Assembly (NCBI RefSeq): GCF_014931395.1
Contig: NZ_CP063120.1
Coordinates: forward strand, 851,501 to 915,500
Origin: Haemophilus parainfluenzae
GTDB lineage: Bacteria > Pseudomonadota > Gammaproteobacteria > Enterobacterales > Pasteurellaceae
DNA length: 64,000 nucleotides
Direction of reading: 5' to 3'
Positions 57,635 through 64,000 of this stretch are shown in pieces (positions within the stretch are counted from its first letter, which is position 1; each line of letters opens with the position of its first letter). The notes under the pieces were generated by a model. The model was given only the letters and a program-made list of their open reading frames with translations. It ran no database searches and had not been told where the DNA came from. Both the position numbers and the translations under genes were made by a program.

Positions 57635-57650
57635 AAGTAAACGTTTGCTA
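57635..57650 (-). promoter_or_regulatory. Candidate PurR box upstream of folD
   Basis: On the minus strand TAGCAAACGTTTACTT matches the purine repressor consensus ACGCAAACGTTTGCGT at 12 of 16 positions, including the whole GCAAACGTTT core. It starts 25 bases before the folD ATG. Confidence 0.6.
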
Positions 57651-57747
57651 TTTTAACTGACAACGCCTTATTTTACAAAGACAACAAAAGTGCGGTTGAA
57701 AAACTGGAATAATTTTGAGCAATTGAAAGAGGAATCTAAAAAATTAA

Positions 57748-57775
57748 TTGACTGAAAAGAAAAGCTCACTATAAT
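57748..57775 (+). promoter_or_regulatory. tRNA operon promoter
   Basis: TTGACT (57748-57753), 16-base spacer, perfect TATAAT (57770-57775), start of tRNA-Pro at 57789. Strong stable-RNA promoter. Confidence 0.88.
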
Positions 57776-57788
57776 TGTGCTCAATCGT

Positions 57789-57865
57789 CGGCGAGTAGCG
57801 CAGCTTGGTAGCGCAACTGGTTTGGGACCAGTGGGTCGTAGGTTCAAATCCTATCTCGCCGACCA
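57789..57865 (+). tRNA. tRNA-Pro (anticodon TGG)
   Basis: 77 bases. Acceptor CGGCGAG pairs with CTCGCCG; anticodon stem CTGGT/ACCAG holds TGG; T-arm GGTTCAAATCC; CCA is encoded. First of a two-tRNA transcript. Confidence 0.97.
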
Positions 57866-57917
57866 CTTCTTTTATATTTCCCTCGAAATTCCATACAAAA
57901 GATGTAACCCTTAAAAT

Positions 57918-57994
<77 letters not shown>

Positions 57995-58122
57995 TTATAT
58001 ACTTTCTCAAGCAAAGCATAAAACTTTACAAAACCATAAGTCATTGTTTTACAATGTAAATGTTTGTAAATTTTCAAGTTAAAATATTTACCAAATTATT
58101 TCATACAAGTATTATTCATTTC

Positions 58123-58141
58123 GTTTCATACCAAATGAAAC
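58123..58141. promoter_or_regulatory. Perfect palindrome upstream of the second autotransporter
   Basis: GTTTCAT-ACCAA-ATGAAAC, 7-5-7, ends 46 bases before the ATG. Between the tRNA-Arg gene and this point (57995-58122) the DNA is AT-rich with no gene. The palindrome could be an operator; no protein is assigned. Confidence 0.4.
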
Positions 58142-58186
58142 TTTTATTATATTTCGGATATTTTTTATTTAAAGGAATTAAACCTA

Positions 58187-59341
58187 ATGAAAAAAACACT
58201 ATTATTTGTATGTTTATTTGGAAGTACATCTCTTGCTTTTGCAGAAGATACCGCTACAAAAACTGAAGTTTATGCTCAGGTAGGAAGACTCGACGATCGT
58301 ATTACTGAAACTCGTTCAGTTCTTGATAATCGAATTACAAATGAGCGTAAAGAACTTGACGAGCGCATCACAGGTGTCGATGTTCGACTAAATCAAACGG
58401 ACAAAAATTTAAACGATCGTATTAATGAAACAGATAAAAATCTCAACAACCGCATTAATGACGAAGTGGGGCGTCTTGATGATCGTATCACCAACGCTCA
58501 GAAAGATTTAAATAATCGTATTACTGGCGTTGACGAACGTTTAAACCAAACCGATAAAAACTTAAATGATCGCATTAATGAAACAGATGAAAATCTAAAT
58601 AATCGCATCAATGATGAAGTGGGTCGTTTAGATGGTCGAATTACTGAAGATCGTCGAGCGCTCGATGAACGAATTACCGAAAATCGCAAAGATTTAGATA
58701 ACCGTATTACGGAAAACCGTAAAGATTTAGATGAACGAATTACGGAGAATCGTAAGGATTTAGATAATCGAATCACCGGTGTAGAAGAACGTGTTACTGA
58801 TACACAGAAAAATCTAAATAACCTAGATAACCAAGTAAAAAATAACACAAACAATATTCAAACAAACAAAACCGATATTGATGATCTAAAAAATAGAATC
58901 AGCCACAATTCTGCAAACAATACTCAGAACACCAAAGCTCTTGCTGATAAAGTAAACAATAATGTGCAAAATATTGCGAATAACGCTTCACGCTTGGATC
59001 ACATGTCAAATCAAGTTTTGACAAATACGAAAGAGATTTCTGATTTACGTTCTGAAATGACACGTTCCACTGAATCATTACGCTCTGATTTAAAACACAA
59101 CGTGAAAAAATTACGCGCAGGCATTTCAAGTGCCATTGCATTAACACAAGTACCTCAAGCCATTACCTCTGGGGAAAGCGTGCTTGGTGTGGGGGCGGGA
59201 ACTTTCCGCAATGAAAGTGCGCTAGCTGTCGGTTATTCTCGTGCATCTGATAATGGTAAACTGCTATTTAAAGTAGGCGGTACTGCAAGTAGCCGTGGTG
59301 ATTTTGGTGCGGGTGCAGGTGTTGGGATACGTTGGCGCTAA
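58187..59341 (+). CDS. Headless coiled-coil trimeric autotransporter
   Basis: 384 aa. Ordinary signal peptide MKKTLLFVCLFGSTSLAFA (not the ESPR type of the large adhesin). Residues about 30-215 are 15-residue repeats of the kind DNRITENRKDLDERI, the pentadecad pattern of right-handed trimeric coiled coils; about 215-300 are Asn-rich heptads; the last 70 residues form the YadA anchor (AGTFRNESALAVGYSRASDNGK). No beta-roll head is visible. The protein ends GIRWR, with Arg after the final Trp. AAGGA precedes the ATG. Sits between tRNA genes. Surface adhesin or serum-resistance role is inferred. Confidence 0.92.
   Translation: MKKTLLFVCLFGSTSLAFAEDTATKTEVYAQVGRLDDRITETRSVLDNRITNERKELDERITGVDVRLNQTDKNLNDRINETDKNLNNRINDEVGRLDDRITNAQKDLNNRITGVDERLNQTDKNLNDRINETDENLNNRINDEVGRLDGRITEDRRALDERITENRKDLDNRITENRKDLDERITENRKDLDNRITGVEERVTDTQKNLNNLDNQVKNNTNNIQTNKTDIDDLKNRISHNSANNTQNTKALADKVNNNVQNIANNASRLDHMSNQVLTNTKEISDLRSEMTRSTESLRSDLKHNVKKLRAGISSAIALTQVPQAITSGESVLGVGAGTFRNESALAVGYSRASDNGKLLFKVGGTASSRGDFGAGAGVGIRWR
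58290..58800 (+). repeat. 45-bp coding repeats (pentadecads)
   Basis: Eleven or so degenerate 45-bp units, encoding 15 residues with Asp-X-Arg-Ile-Thr/Asn at the same spot. A block of about 180 bases (RLDDRIT...GVDERLNQTDKNLNDRI region) is duplicated. In frame, so length variation is expected. Confidence 0.85.
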
Positions 59342-59363
59342 CTAAATACTCGTATAAATAACA

Positions 59364-59390
59364 AAAGCACGCTTAAGGCGTGCTTTTTTA
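59364..59390 (+). terminator. Terminator of the second autotransporter
   Basis: AAAGCACGC and GCGTGCTTT around TTAAG, followed by TTTAT. 22 bases after the stop codon. Confidence 0.9.
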
Positions 59391-59459
59391 TATCCATAAA
59401 ATATCGAGAATATATGATTTAAAAAATGATTGGATATTTATAAAGGATTGTAATTTGAA

Positions 59460-59549
59460 TGGCGGTGAGAGGGGGATTCGAACCCCCGATGCGCTTTCGC
59501 ACATACACGCTTTCCAGGCGTGCTCCTTCAACCACTCGGACATCTCACC
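59460..59549 (-). tRNA. tRNA-Ser (anticodon GGA)
   Basis: 90 bases, class II with a long variable arm (GTGCGAAAGCGC-type stem). Acceptor GGTGAGA pairs with TCTCACC; anticodon loop CTGGAAA holds GGA; T-arm GGTTCGAATCC; CCA encoded at 59460-59462. Confidence 0.97.
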
Positions 59550-59565
59550 GTTTTGAAGTGCGTGA

Positions 59566-59594
59566 AATATAAAGATTTATCCAAGATTAGTCAA
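59566..59594 (-). promoter_or_regulatory. Promoter of tRNA-Ser
   Basis: Leftward TTGACT (59594-59589), 17-base spacer, TATATT (59571-59566), then the tRNA at 59549. Good stable-RNA promoter spacing. Confidence 0.85.
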
Positions 59595-59673
59595 GTTTTT
59601 TGAGCTAGAACATAAAAAATCCTTTTCCTTTTAGCTAAAATATAAACTATCTTTTTTCTATCATCGTATTTTT

Positions 59674-61416
59674 ATGCATATCAAATCACTCTTTTCTAAA
59701 AATGTGTTTTTGGCCGTAAAACCATTTAGCGCATTGAAAGAATCTTTCCGTGAAGGTTACGGAAAACAAAAATTGATTAAAGATATTATCGCGGGTCTCA
59801 CCGTGGGCGTCATTGCGATTCCACTTTCCATGGCTTTAGCCATTGCTAGCGGTGTGCCACCACAACACGGTCTTTATACCGCTATCATAGCGGGGATCGT
59901 AATTGCGTTAACCGGTGGATCGCGTTTTAATATTTCAGGTCCAACCGCCGCATTTGTCGTGATTTTATATCCCGTCACCCAACAATTTGGGCTCAGCGGG
60001 TTACTTATGGCAACGCTACTTTCGGGAATTATTTTAGTCATCATGGCGTTGTCTCGATTGGGACGACTAATTGAGTACATTCCTCTCCCCGTTACACTTG
60101 GCTTTACCTGCGGGATTGGGATCACCATCGGCACCTTGCAAATCAAAGATTTTTTAGGTTTAGACATTGCCCAGATGCCACCTCACTATATTGAAAAAGT
60201 GCAAGCTATTTTGACCGCACTTCCGACGATTAACTGGGCAGACACTGCGGTTGGCGTGATCACCTTATTTGTACTCACCCAATGGCATAAACTTCGTTTA
60301 CCCGTGCCGGGCCATTTACCTGCGGTCATTATTGGGACACTCATGGCATTAGCCTTAGGACAATTTGGCTTCTCGGTTGAAACCATTGGTACAGCATTCC
60401 AATATACCTTATCTGACGGTACAACAGGACATGGTATCCCTAATGTCCTGCCTGAATTTGCCTTACCTTGGAATATTCCTAATGCACAAGGTGAAGTCAT
60501 CAATTGGAATTTTGATCGCATACAAGATATCTTGCCTGCCGCCTTTTCAATGGCTGTATTAGGCGCGATTGAATCGCTACTTTGTGCGGTCATTTTAGAT
60601 AATATGACGGATACCAAACATCATTCCAATAATGAATTACTCGCCCAAGGTTTAGGTAATATTATTTCACCATTCTTAGGCGGCATTACGGCAACTGCAG
60701 CAATTGCACGTTCTGCAGCCAACGTTAAATCTGGAGCAGTATCGCCAATAGCCAGTGTCATTCATGCACTCTTGGTTTTATTCTCGCTATTATTCTTTGC
60801 GAATGCCCTGTCTTATTTGCCACTCTCTTCTATGGCTGCATTGCTATTAATGGTAGCTTGGCATATGGCAAATGTACCTGAAATTATTCGTTTGGCGCGT
60901 CGCTCCACAAAAAACGAAATTGCTGTGTTGTTCACTTGCTTAATTCTCACTGTGTTATTTGATATGGTAATTGCCATCTCTGTCGGCGTATTATTAGCGA
61001 GTCTCTTATTTATCCGCACCATTGCAGAAATGACAAAAGCGATTGAACAACCTGCACCAGAAGATTTAAATGATGTATTAGCTTATCGTATCAGCGGTCC
61101 ACTATTCTTTGCTGCGGCGGATAAACTCTTTGCGGATTTGCATGATAAAACCGTCCATACGGATCACGAGATCAAACATATCGTGTTGCAATGCGATGCC
61201 GTGACTGTGCTGGATACCGGCGGTATTCATGCACTCACTCATTTTGTACAGCATATGTTGCCACATCAACAAATCTACTTGTGCAATATGCAATTCCAAC
61301 CACTCAGAATGTTAGTAAAATCTAACTCTGTGCCTGAATTGCAAAAAATTAACTATGGTACAGATTTACAAGATGTGTTTAATAAAATTCGTGAGTTTGA
61401 ACAAGCAAATCCATAA
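59674..61416 (+). CDS. dauA: SulP family anion/C4-dicarboxylate transporter with STAS domain
   Basis: 580 aa. Inner-membrane SLC26/SulP transporter: [20 protein letters not shown] and the sulfate-transporter signature [13 protein letters not shown] in the first helices, about 12-14 helices to residue 440, then a cytoplasmic STAS domain with [16 protein letters not shown]. coli DauA (YchM) takes up succinate/aspartate; sulfate or bicarbonate are alternatives. The symbol is by similarity only. Confidence 0.88.
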   Translation: MHIKSLFSKNVFLAVKPFSALKESFREGYGKQKLIKDIIAGLTVGVIAIPLSMALAIASGVPPQHGLYTAIIAGIVIALTGGSRFNISGPTAAFVVILYPVTQQFGLSGLLMATLLSGIILVIMALSRLGRLIEYIPLPVTLGFTCGIGITIGTLQIKDFLGLDIAQMPPHYIEKVQAILTALPTINWADTAVGVITLFVLTQWHKLRLPVPGHLPAVIIGTLMALALGQFGFSVETIGTAFQYTLSDGTTGHGIPNVLPEFALPWNIPNAQGEVINWNFDRIQDILPAAFSMAVLGAIESLLCAVILDNMTDTKHHSNNELLAQGLGNIISPFLGGITATAAIARSAANVKSGAVSPIASVIHALLVLFSLLFFANALSYLPLSSMAALLLMVAWHMANVPEIIRLARRSTKNEIAVLFTCLILTVLFDMVIAISVGVLLASLLFIRTIAEMTKAIEQPAPEDLNDVLAYRISGPLFFAAADKLFADLHDKTVHTDHEIKHIVLQCDAVTVLDTGGIHALTHFVQHMLPHQQIYLCNMQFQPLRMLVKSNSVPELQKINYGTDLQDVFNKIREFEQANP

Positions 61417-61423
61417 AACACTA

Positions 61424-61456
61424 AAAAGCGTGCTAAAATAAGCACGCTTTTTTATC
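61424..61456 (+). terminator. Terminator after the SulP gene
   Basis: AAAGCGTGCT and AGCACGCTTT around AAAATA, then TTTTAT. Just before rph. Confidence 0.9.
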
Positions 61457-61477
61457 AATAAAATAAAGGAATTCAGA

Positions 61478-62194
61478 ATGCGTCCAAATAATCGTGAAAA
61501 TCATCAGCCTCGTCCAATTAAAATCACCCGTAATTACACGAAACATGCTGAAGGCTCAGTATTAGTGGAATTTGGTGATACTAAAGTTTTATGTACGGCG
61601 AGTGTTGATGAAAACGTACCGCGTTTCTTAAAAGGACAAAATCAAGGTTGGGTGACAGCAGAATATGGCATGTTACCTCGCTCTACACACAGCCGTATGC
61701 AACGTGAAGCGGCAAAAGGCAAACAAGGTGGACGCACCATGGAAATTCAACGCTTAATCGCTCGCTCATTACGTGCTATGGTTGACTTAGAGGCTCTTGG
61801 CGAACGTTCTATTACCTTAGACTGTGATGTGATTCAAGCGGATGGCGGTACAAGAACAGCCTCCATCACGGGTGCTGCAGTAGCATTATGTGATGCTATC
61901 AATGGTTTGATTGCAAATGGCACATTAAAAACCAATCCAATCAAAGGTCTGATTGCTGCAATTTCGGTTGGGATTGTTGAAGGTGAAGCTGTGTGTGATT
62001 TGGAATATGTGGAAGATTCAGCCGCCGAAACAGATATGAACGTTGTGATGATGGAAGATGGTCGTATGATCGAAGTACAAGGTACTGCAGAAGGCGAACC
62101 ATTCAGCCACGAAGAATTACTCACCTTATTGGGCTTAGCAAAACAAGGCTGCGAACAAATCTTCGCTGCACAACGTGAAGCATTAGGTTTATAG
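61478..62194 (+). CDS. rph: Ribonuclease PH
   Basis: Phosphate-dependent 3' exoribonuclease that trims tRNA and degrades rRNA. 238 aa hexamer subunit. [20 protein letters not shown] at the start, [20 protein letters not shown] with the phosphate-site Arg, and [20 protein letters not shown] with catalytic Asp. Full length, unlike the E. coli K-12 frameshift. pyrE follows 9 bases on. Confidence 0.98.
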   Translation: MRPNNRENHQPRPIKITRNYTKHAEGSVLVEFGDTKVLCTASVDENVPRFLKGQNQGWVTAEYGMLPRSTHSRMQREAAKGKQGGRTMEIQRLIARSLRAMVDLEALGERSITLDCDVIQADGGTRTASITGAAVALCDAINGLIANGTLKTNPIKGLIAAISVGIVEGEAVCDLEYVEDSAAETDMNVVMMEDGRMIEVQGTAEGEPFSHEELLTLLGLAKQGCEQIFAAQREALGL

Positions 62195-62203
62195 GAACAA
62201 AAA

Positions 62204-62845
62204 ATGGAAAGCTACAAAATCGAATTTATTAAATTCGCCTTGAGCCGTAACGTGCTTAAATTTGGCGAGTTTGAGCTAAAATCAGGTCGAAAAAGCCCTT
62301 ATTTTTTTAACGCAGGATTATTTAGCACGGGTGCAGATCTTGCTCGCTTAGGTGAATTCTATGCGAAAGCGATTCAATCAAGTGCGGTCGATTTTGATGT
62401 CATTTTTGGTCCTGCCTATAAAGGCATTCCGATTGCGACGAGCGTTTCCATTGCACTATTCAATCAATTTAACCGTGATACACCTGTTTGCTTTAATCGC
62501 AAAGAAGCCAAAGATCACGGTGAAGGCGGTAATTTGATCGGTAGCCCATTAACCGGCAATGTGTTGTTAGTCGATGATGTCATTACAGCTGGCACAGCCA
62601 TTCGTGAGTCCATGGCACTTCTTGAAGCCAATAACGCGAGATTAGCGGCTGTCTTTATTGCATTAAATCGTCAGGAAAAAGGAAAAGGGGAACTTTCTGC
62701 CATCCAAGAAGTAGAACGAGACTATCAATGCCAAGTGCTTTCCATTATTGATTTGGATGATTTAATGCAATTTATTGAAAAAGAACCCGATTATCAGCAA
62801 TATTTACCTGTGATGCGGGCTTATCGTGAAAGTTATGGTGTGTAA
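62204..62845 (+). CDS. pyrE: Orotate phosphoribosyltransferase
   Basis: UMP synthesis enzyme adding phosphoribosyl to orotate. 213 aa. [26 protein letters not shown] and the PRPP loop [17 protein letters not shown] are intact. Operon with rph as in enteric bacteria. The E. coli attenuator is not seen; the gap is only 9 bases. Confidence 0.98.
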   Translation: MESYKIEFIKFALSRNVLKFGEFELKSGRKSPYFFNAGLFSTGADLARLGEFYAKAIQSSAVDFDVIFGPAYKGIPIATSVSIALFNQFNRDTPVCFNRKEAKDHGEGGNLIGSPLTGNVLLVDDVITAGTAIRESMALLEANNARLAAVFIALNRQEKGKGELSAIQEVERDYQCQVLSIIDLDDLMQFIEKEPDYQQYLPVMRAYRESYGV

Positions 62846-62951
62846 TTTATTACTTGAAAAATAAGAATAAAGCCATATTAATGTAAGGGCAGACATTAGC
62901 GTCTGCCCATTATTGTCAAAAGACCTTTTGACCGCACTTTAGGGGAAAAGA

Positions 62952-63818
62952 ATGTATTTTTTTGGAAAGATTATCGGCGTTTTTCTCGGTTTTAAATGGG
63001 GGGGCTTTTTCGGCGCTATCGCTGGACTTATTTTAGGCTCTATCGCAGATAAAAAACTCTATGAGCTTGGTTCGGTTAACTCTAGCTTTTTTAAGAAAAA
63101 AACGACCCGACAAGCACTCTTTATGCAAACTACTTTTGCGGTACTTGGGCATTTAAGTAAATCCAAAGGTCGTGTGACGGAAGAAGATATTCAACTGGCG
63201 AATCAGTTGATGAACCAGATGCAATTAGATGAGAGCCATCGCAAACTCGCTCAAGAGGCCTTTCGTCGCGGTAAAGAAGCCGATTTCCCTTTACGCCAGG
63301 TGATTCGTGAATTCCGCATTGGATGTGGACAACGTGCTGACTTACTGAGAATGTTCTTACACGTGCAAGTGCAGGCTGCCTTTGCTGATTCTCAATTACA
63401 TGAGTCAGAAAAAGAAGTGCTTTATGTGGTAGCCGAAGAACTTGGTCTTTCCCGTATGCAGTTTGAGCAAATGCTGGCAATGGAAATTGCGGCTCGTCAA
63501 TTTACCCAAGGTGGATTCTATCGCCAATACCAACAAGGCGGCTATCAACAGCAAGGTGGTTACCAATACCAACAACAAGGCGGATACCAACAATCTTCAG
63601 GCCCTACATTAAGCGATGCTTATAAAGTATTGGGCGTGAGTGAAAGTGATGATCGCAATGCGGTAAAACGTGCATATCGTCGTTTAATGAATGAACATCA
63701 CCCGGATAAATTAGTCGCGAAAGGCTTACCGCCAGAAATGATGGAAATGGCTAAAGAAAAAGCGCAACAAATCCAAGCCGCTTATGATTTAATTTGTAAA
63801 GCAAAAGGCTGGAAATAG
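62952..63818 (+). CDS. djlA: Co-chaperone DjlA (membrane-anchored DnaJ-like)
   Basis: 288 aa. N-terminal Gly-rich membrane helix ([20 protein letters not shown]), a TerB-like helical domain (about 50-175), a Gln/Gly/Tyr-rich linker of GGYQQQ repeats (about 180-215), and a C-terminal J domain with HHPDK, which stimulates DnaK. An uptake signal lies just upstream of the ribosome-binding site AGGGGAAAAG. Its stop overlaps the next start (TAGTG). Confidence 0.95.
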   Translation: MYFFGKIIGVFLGFKWGGFFGAIAGLILGSIADKKLYELGSVNSSFFKKKTTRQALFMQTTFAVLGHLSKSKGRVTEEDIQLANQLMNQMQLDESHRKLAQEAFRRGKEADFPLRQVIREFRIGCGQRADLLRMFLHVQVQAAFADSQLHESEKEVLYVVAEELGLSRMQFEQMLAMEIAARQFTQGGFYRQYQQGGYQQQGGYQYQQQGGYQQSSGPTLSDAYKVLGVSESDDRNAVKRAYRRLMNEHHPDKLVAKGLPPEMMEMAKEKAQQIQAAYDLICKAKGWK

Positions 63819-64000
63819 TGCGCGTTATCCTCGCCCCTATGCAAGGAGTGCTTGATCCTTTTGTTCGCCAGCTTTTAACCGAAGTGAATGAATACGATCT
63901 CTGCATCACCGAGTTTGTTCGCGTGGTGGATCAACTCTTACCCGAAAAAGTCTTTTATCGTCTTTGCCCTGAACTCAAAAATCAGGGCTTTACCCCTTCT
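63818..64000 (+). CDS. dusC: tRNA-dihydrouridine synthase C, N-terminal part (runs off window)
   Basis: 61 codons are visible, starting GTG at 63818 and overlapping the djlA stop by one base. [20 protein letters not shown], then [15 protein letters not shown] is the DusC start: an FMN barrel strand with APMQG, followed by the TEFVRV segment. Modifies U16 of tRNA. The remainder is outside the window, so integrity is unknown. Confidence 0.9.
   Translation, partial: MRVILAPMQGVLDPFVRQLLTEVNEYDLCITEFVRVVDQLLPEKVFYRLCPELKNQGFTPS

Noticed and set aside
58290..58800. Regular repeats suggesting a CRISPR array
   Set aside because: The units are 45 bp, in frame, have no unique spacers and encode coiled-coil pentadecads.
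60186..60617. 143-residue minus-strand frame inside the SulP gene
   Set aside because: Antisense shadow of transmembrane codons, no start signal.

Overview
The window looks like chromosomal DNA of a Haemophilus-group member of the Pasteurellaceae. The 9-mer uptake signal AAGTGCGGT / ACCGCACTT recurs dozens of times, in genes and as inverted pairs in terminators. This is the Haemophilus influenzae-type uptake dialect. Base composition is AT-rich, and almost all housekeeping proteins look like H. influenzae orthologues. Gene order is mosaic relative to what I recall of H. influenzae Rd. narQ-murB-rpoH sits at the left edge, while rph-pyrE-djlA-dusC, which I recall as next to rpoH in Rd, sits at the right edge. 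That and the accessory content suggest H. parainfluenzae or a close relative, but species cannot be fixed from the window alone.

Layout. 1-6 kb: end of an MFS transporter, nitrate/nitrite sensor narQ, murB, a small conserved gene, sigma-32 rpoH, then plsY and folB. 6-7 kb: a divergent metal pair, a short CDF exporter and a MerR-family regulator, with a textbook 19-bp-spacer operator between them. 7-10.7 kb: a leftward four-gene operon of a Tat-type substrate-binding protein, ABC permease, ABC ATPase and NnrS. 10.9-22.4 kb: an accessory block with a secreted NTF2-fold immunity-like protein, a 2536-residue collagen-like trimeric autotransporter adhesin and three glycosyltransferases. It contains only one uptake signal, at its extreme 5' side. 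22.4-31.6 kb: plsC-ftsP with a small periplasmic protein, lpxH, deoR-type regulator plus glmS, hup, and nudC-hemE-yjaG in the enteric order.

31.7-40.6 kb: a DUF3290/DUF421 membrane pair, a TyrP-type permease, yicC-ygfZ, the peptidoglycan-recycling pair anmK-murQ, a phosphohexomutase and a lipoprotein. 40.7-52.2 kb: menB-(GT25)-menC, aroQ-accB-accC, a TbpB-like lipoprotein, yhdT-panF, a DMT transporter, and prmA and dusB-fis. The GT25 glycosyltransferase is inserted between menB and menC and is flanked by 32-bp direct repeats. 52.2-57.6 kb: exbB-exbD-tonB behind a Fur-like box, bcp, dapA-bamC, folD. 57.8-59.6 kb: tRNA-Pro, tRNA-Arg, a second coiled-coil trimeric autotransporter, tRNA-Ser. 59.7-64 kb: a SulP transporter, rph-pyrE, djlA and the start of dusC.

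Most of the sequence is ordinary core genome for envelope, cofactor and nucleotide metabolism. The parts that merit attention are surface-related: two trimeric autotransporters, a TbpB-like lipoprotein, four glycosyltransferases, and the NnrS-linked ABC transporter of unknown substrate. No insertion sequence, prophage, CRISPR array, restriction system or plasmid origin was recognised. No clearly unprecedented multi-gene system is proved here. The best candidates are the NnrS/ABC operon and the adhesin-glycosyltransferase block.
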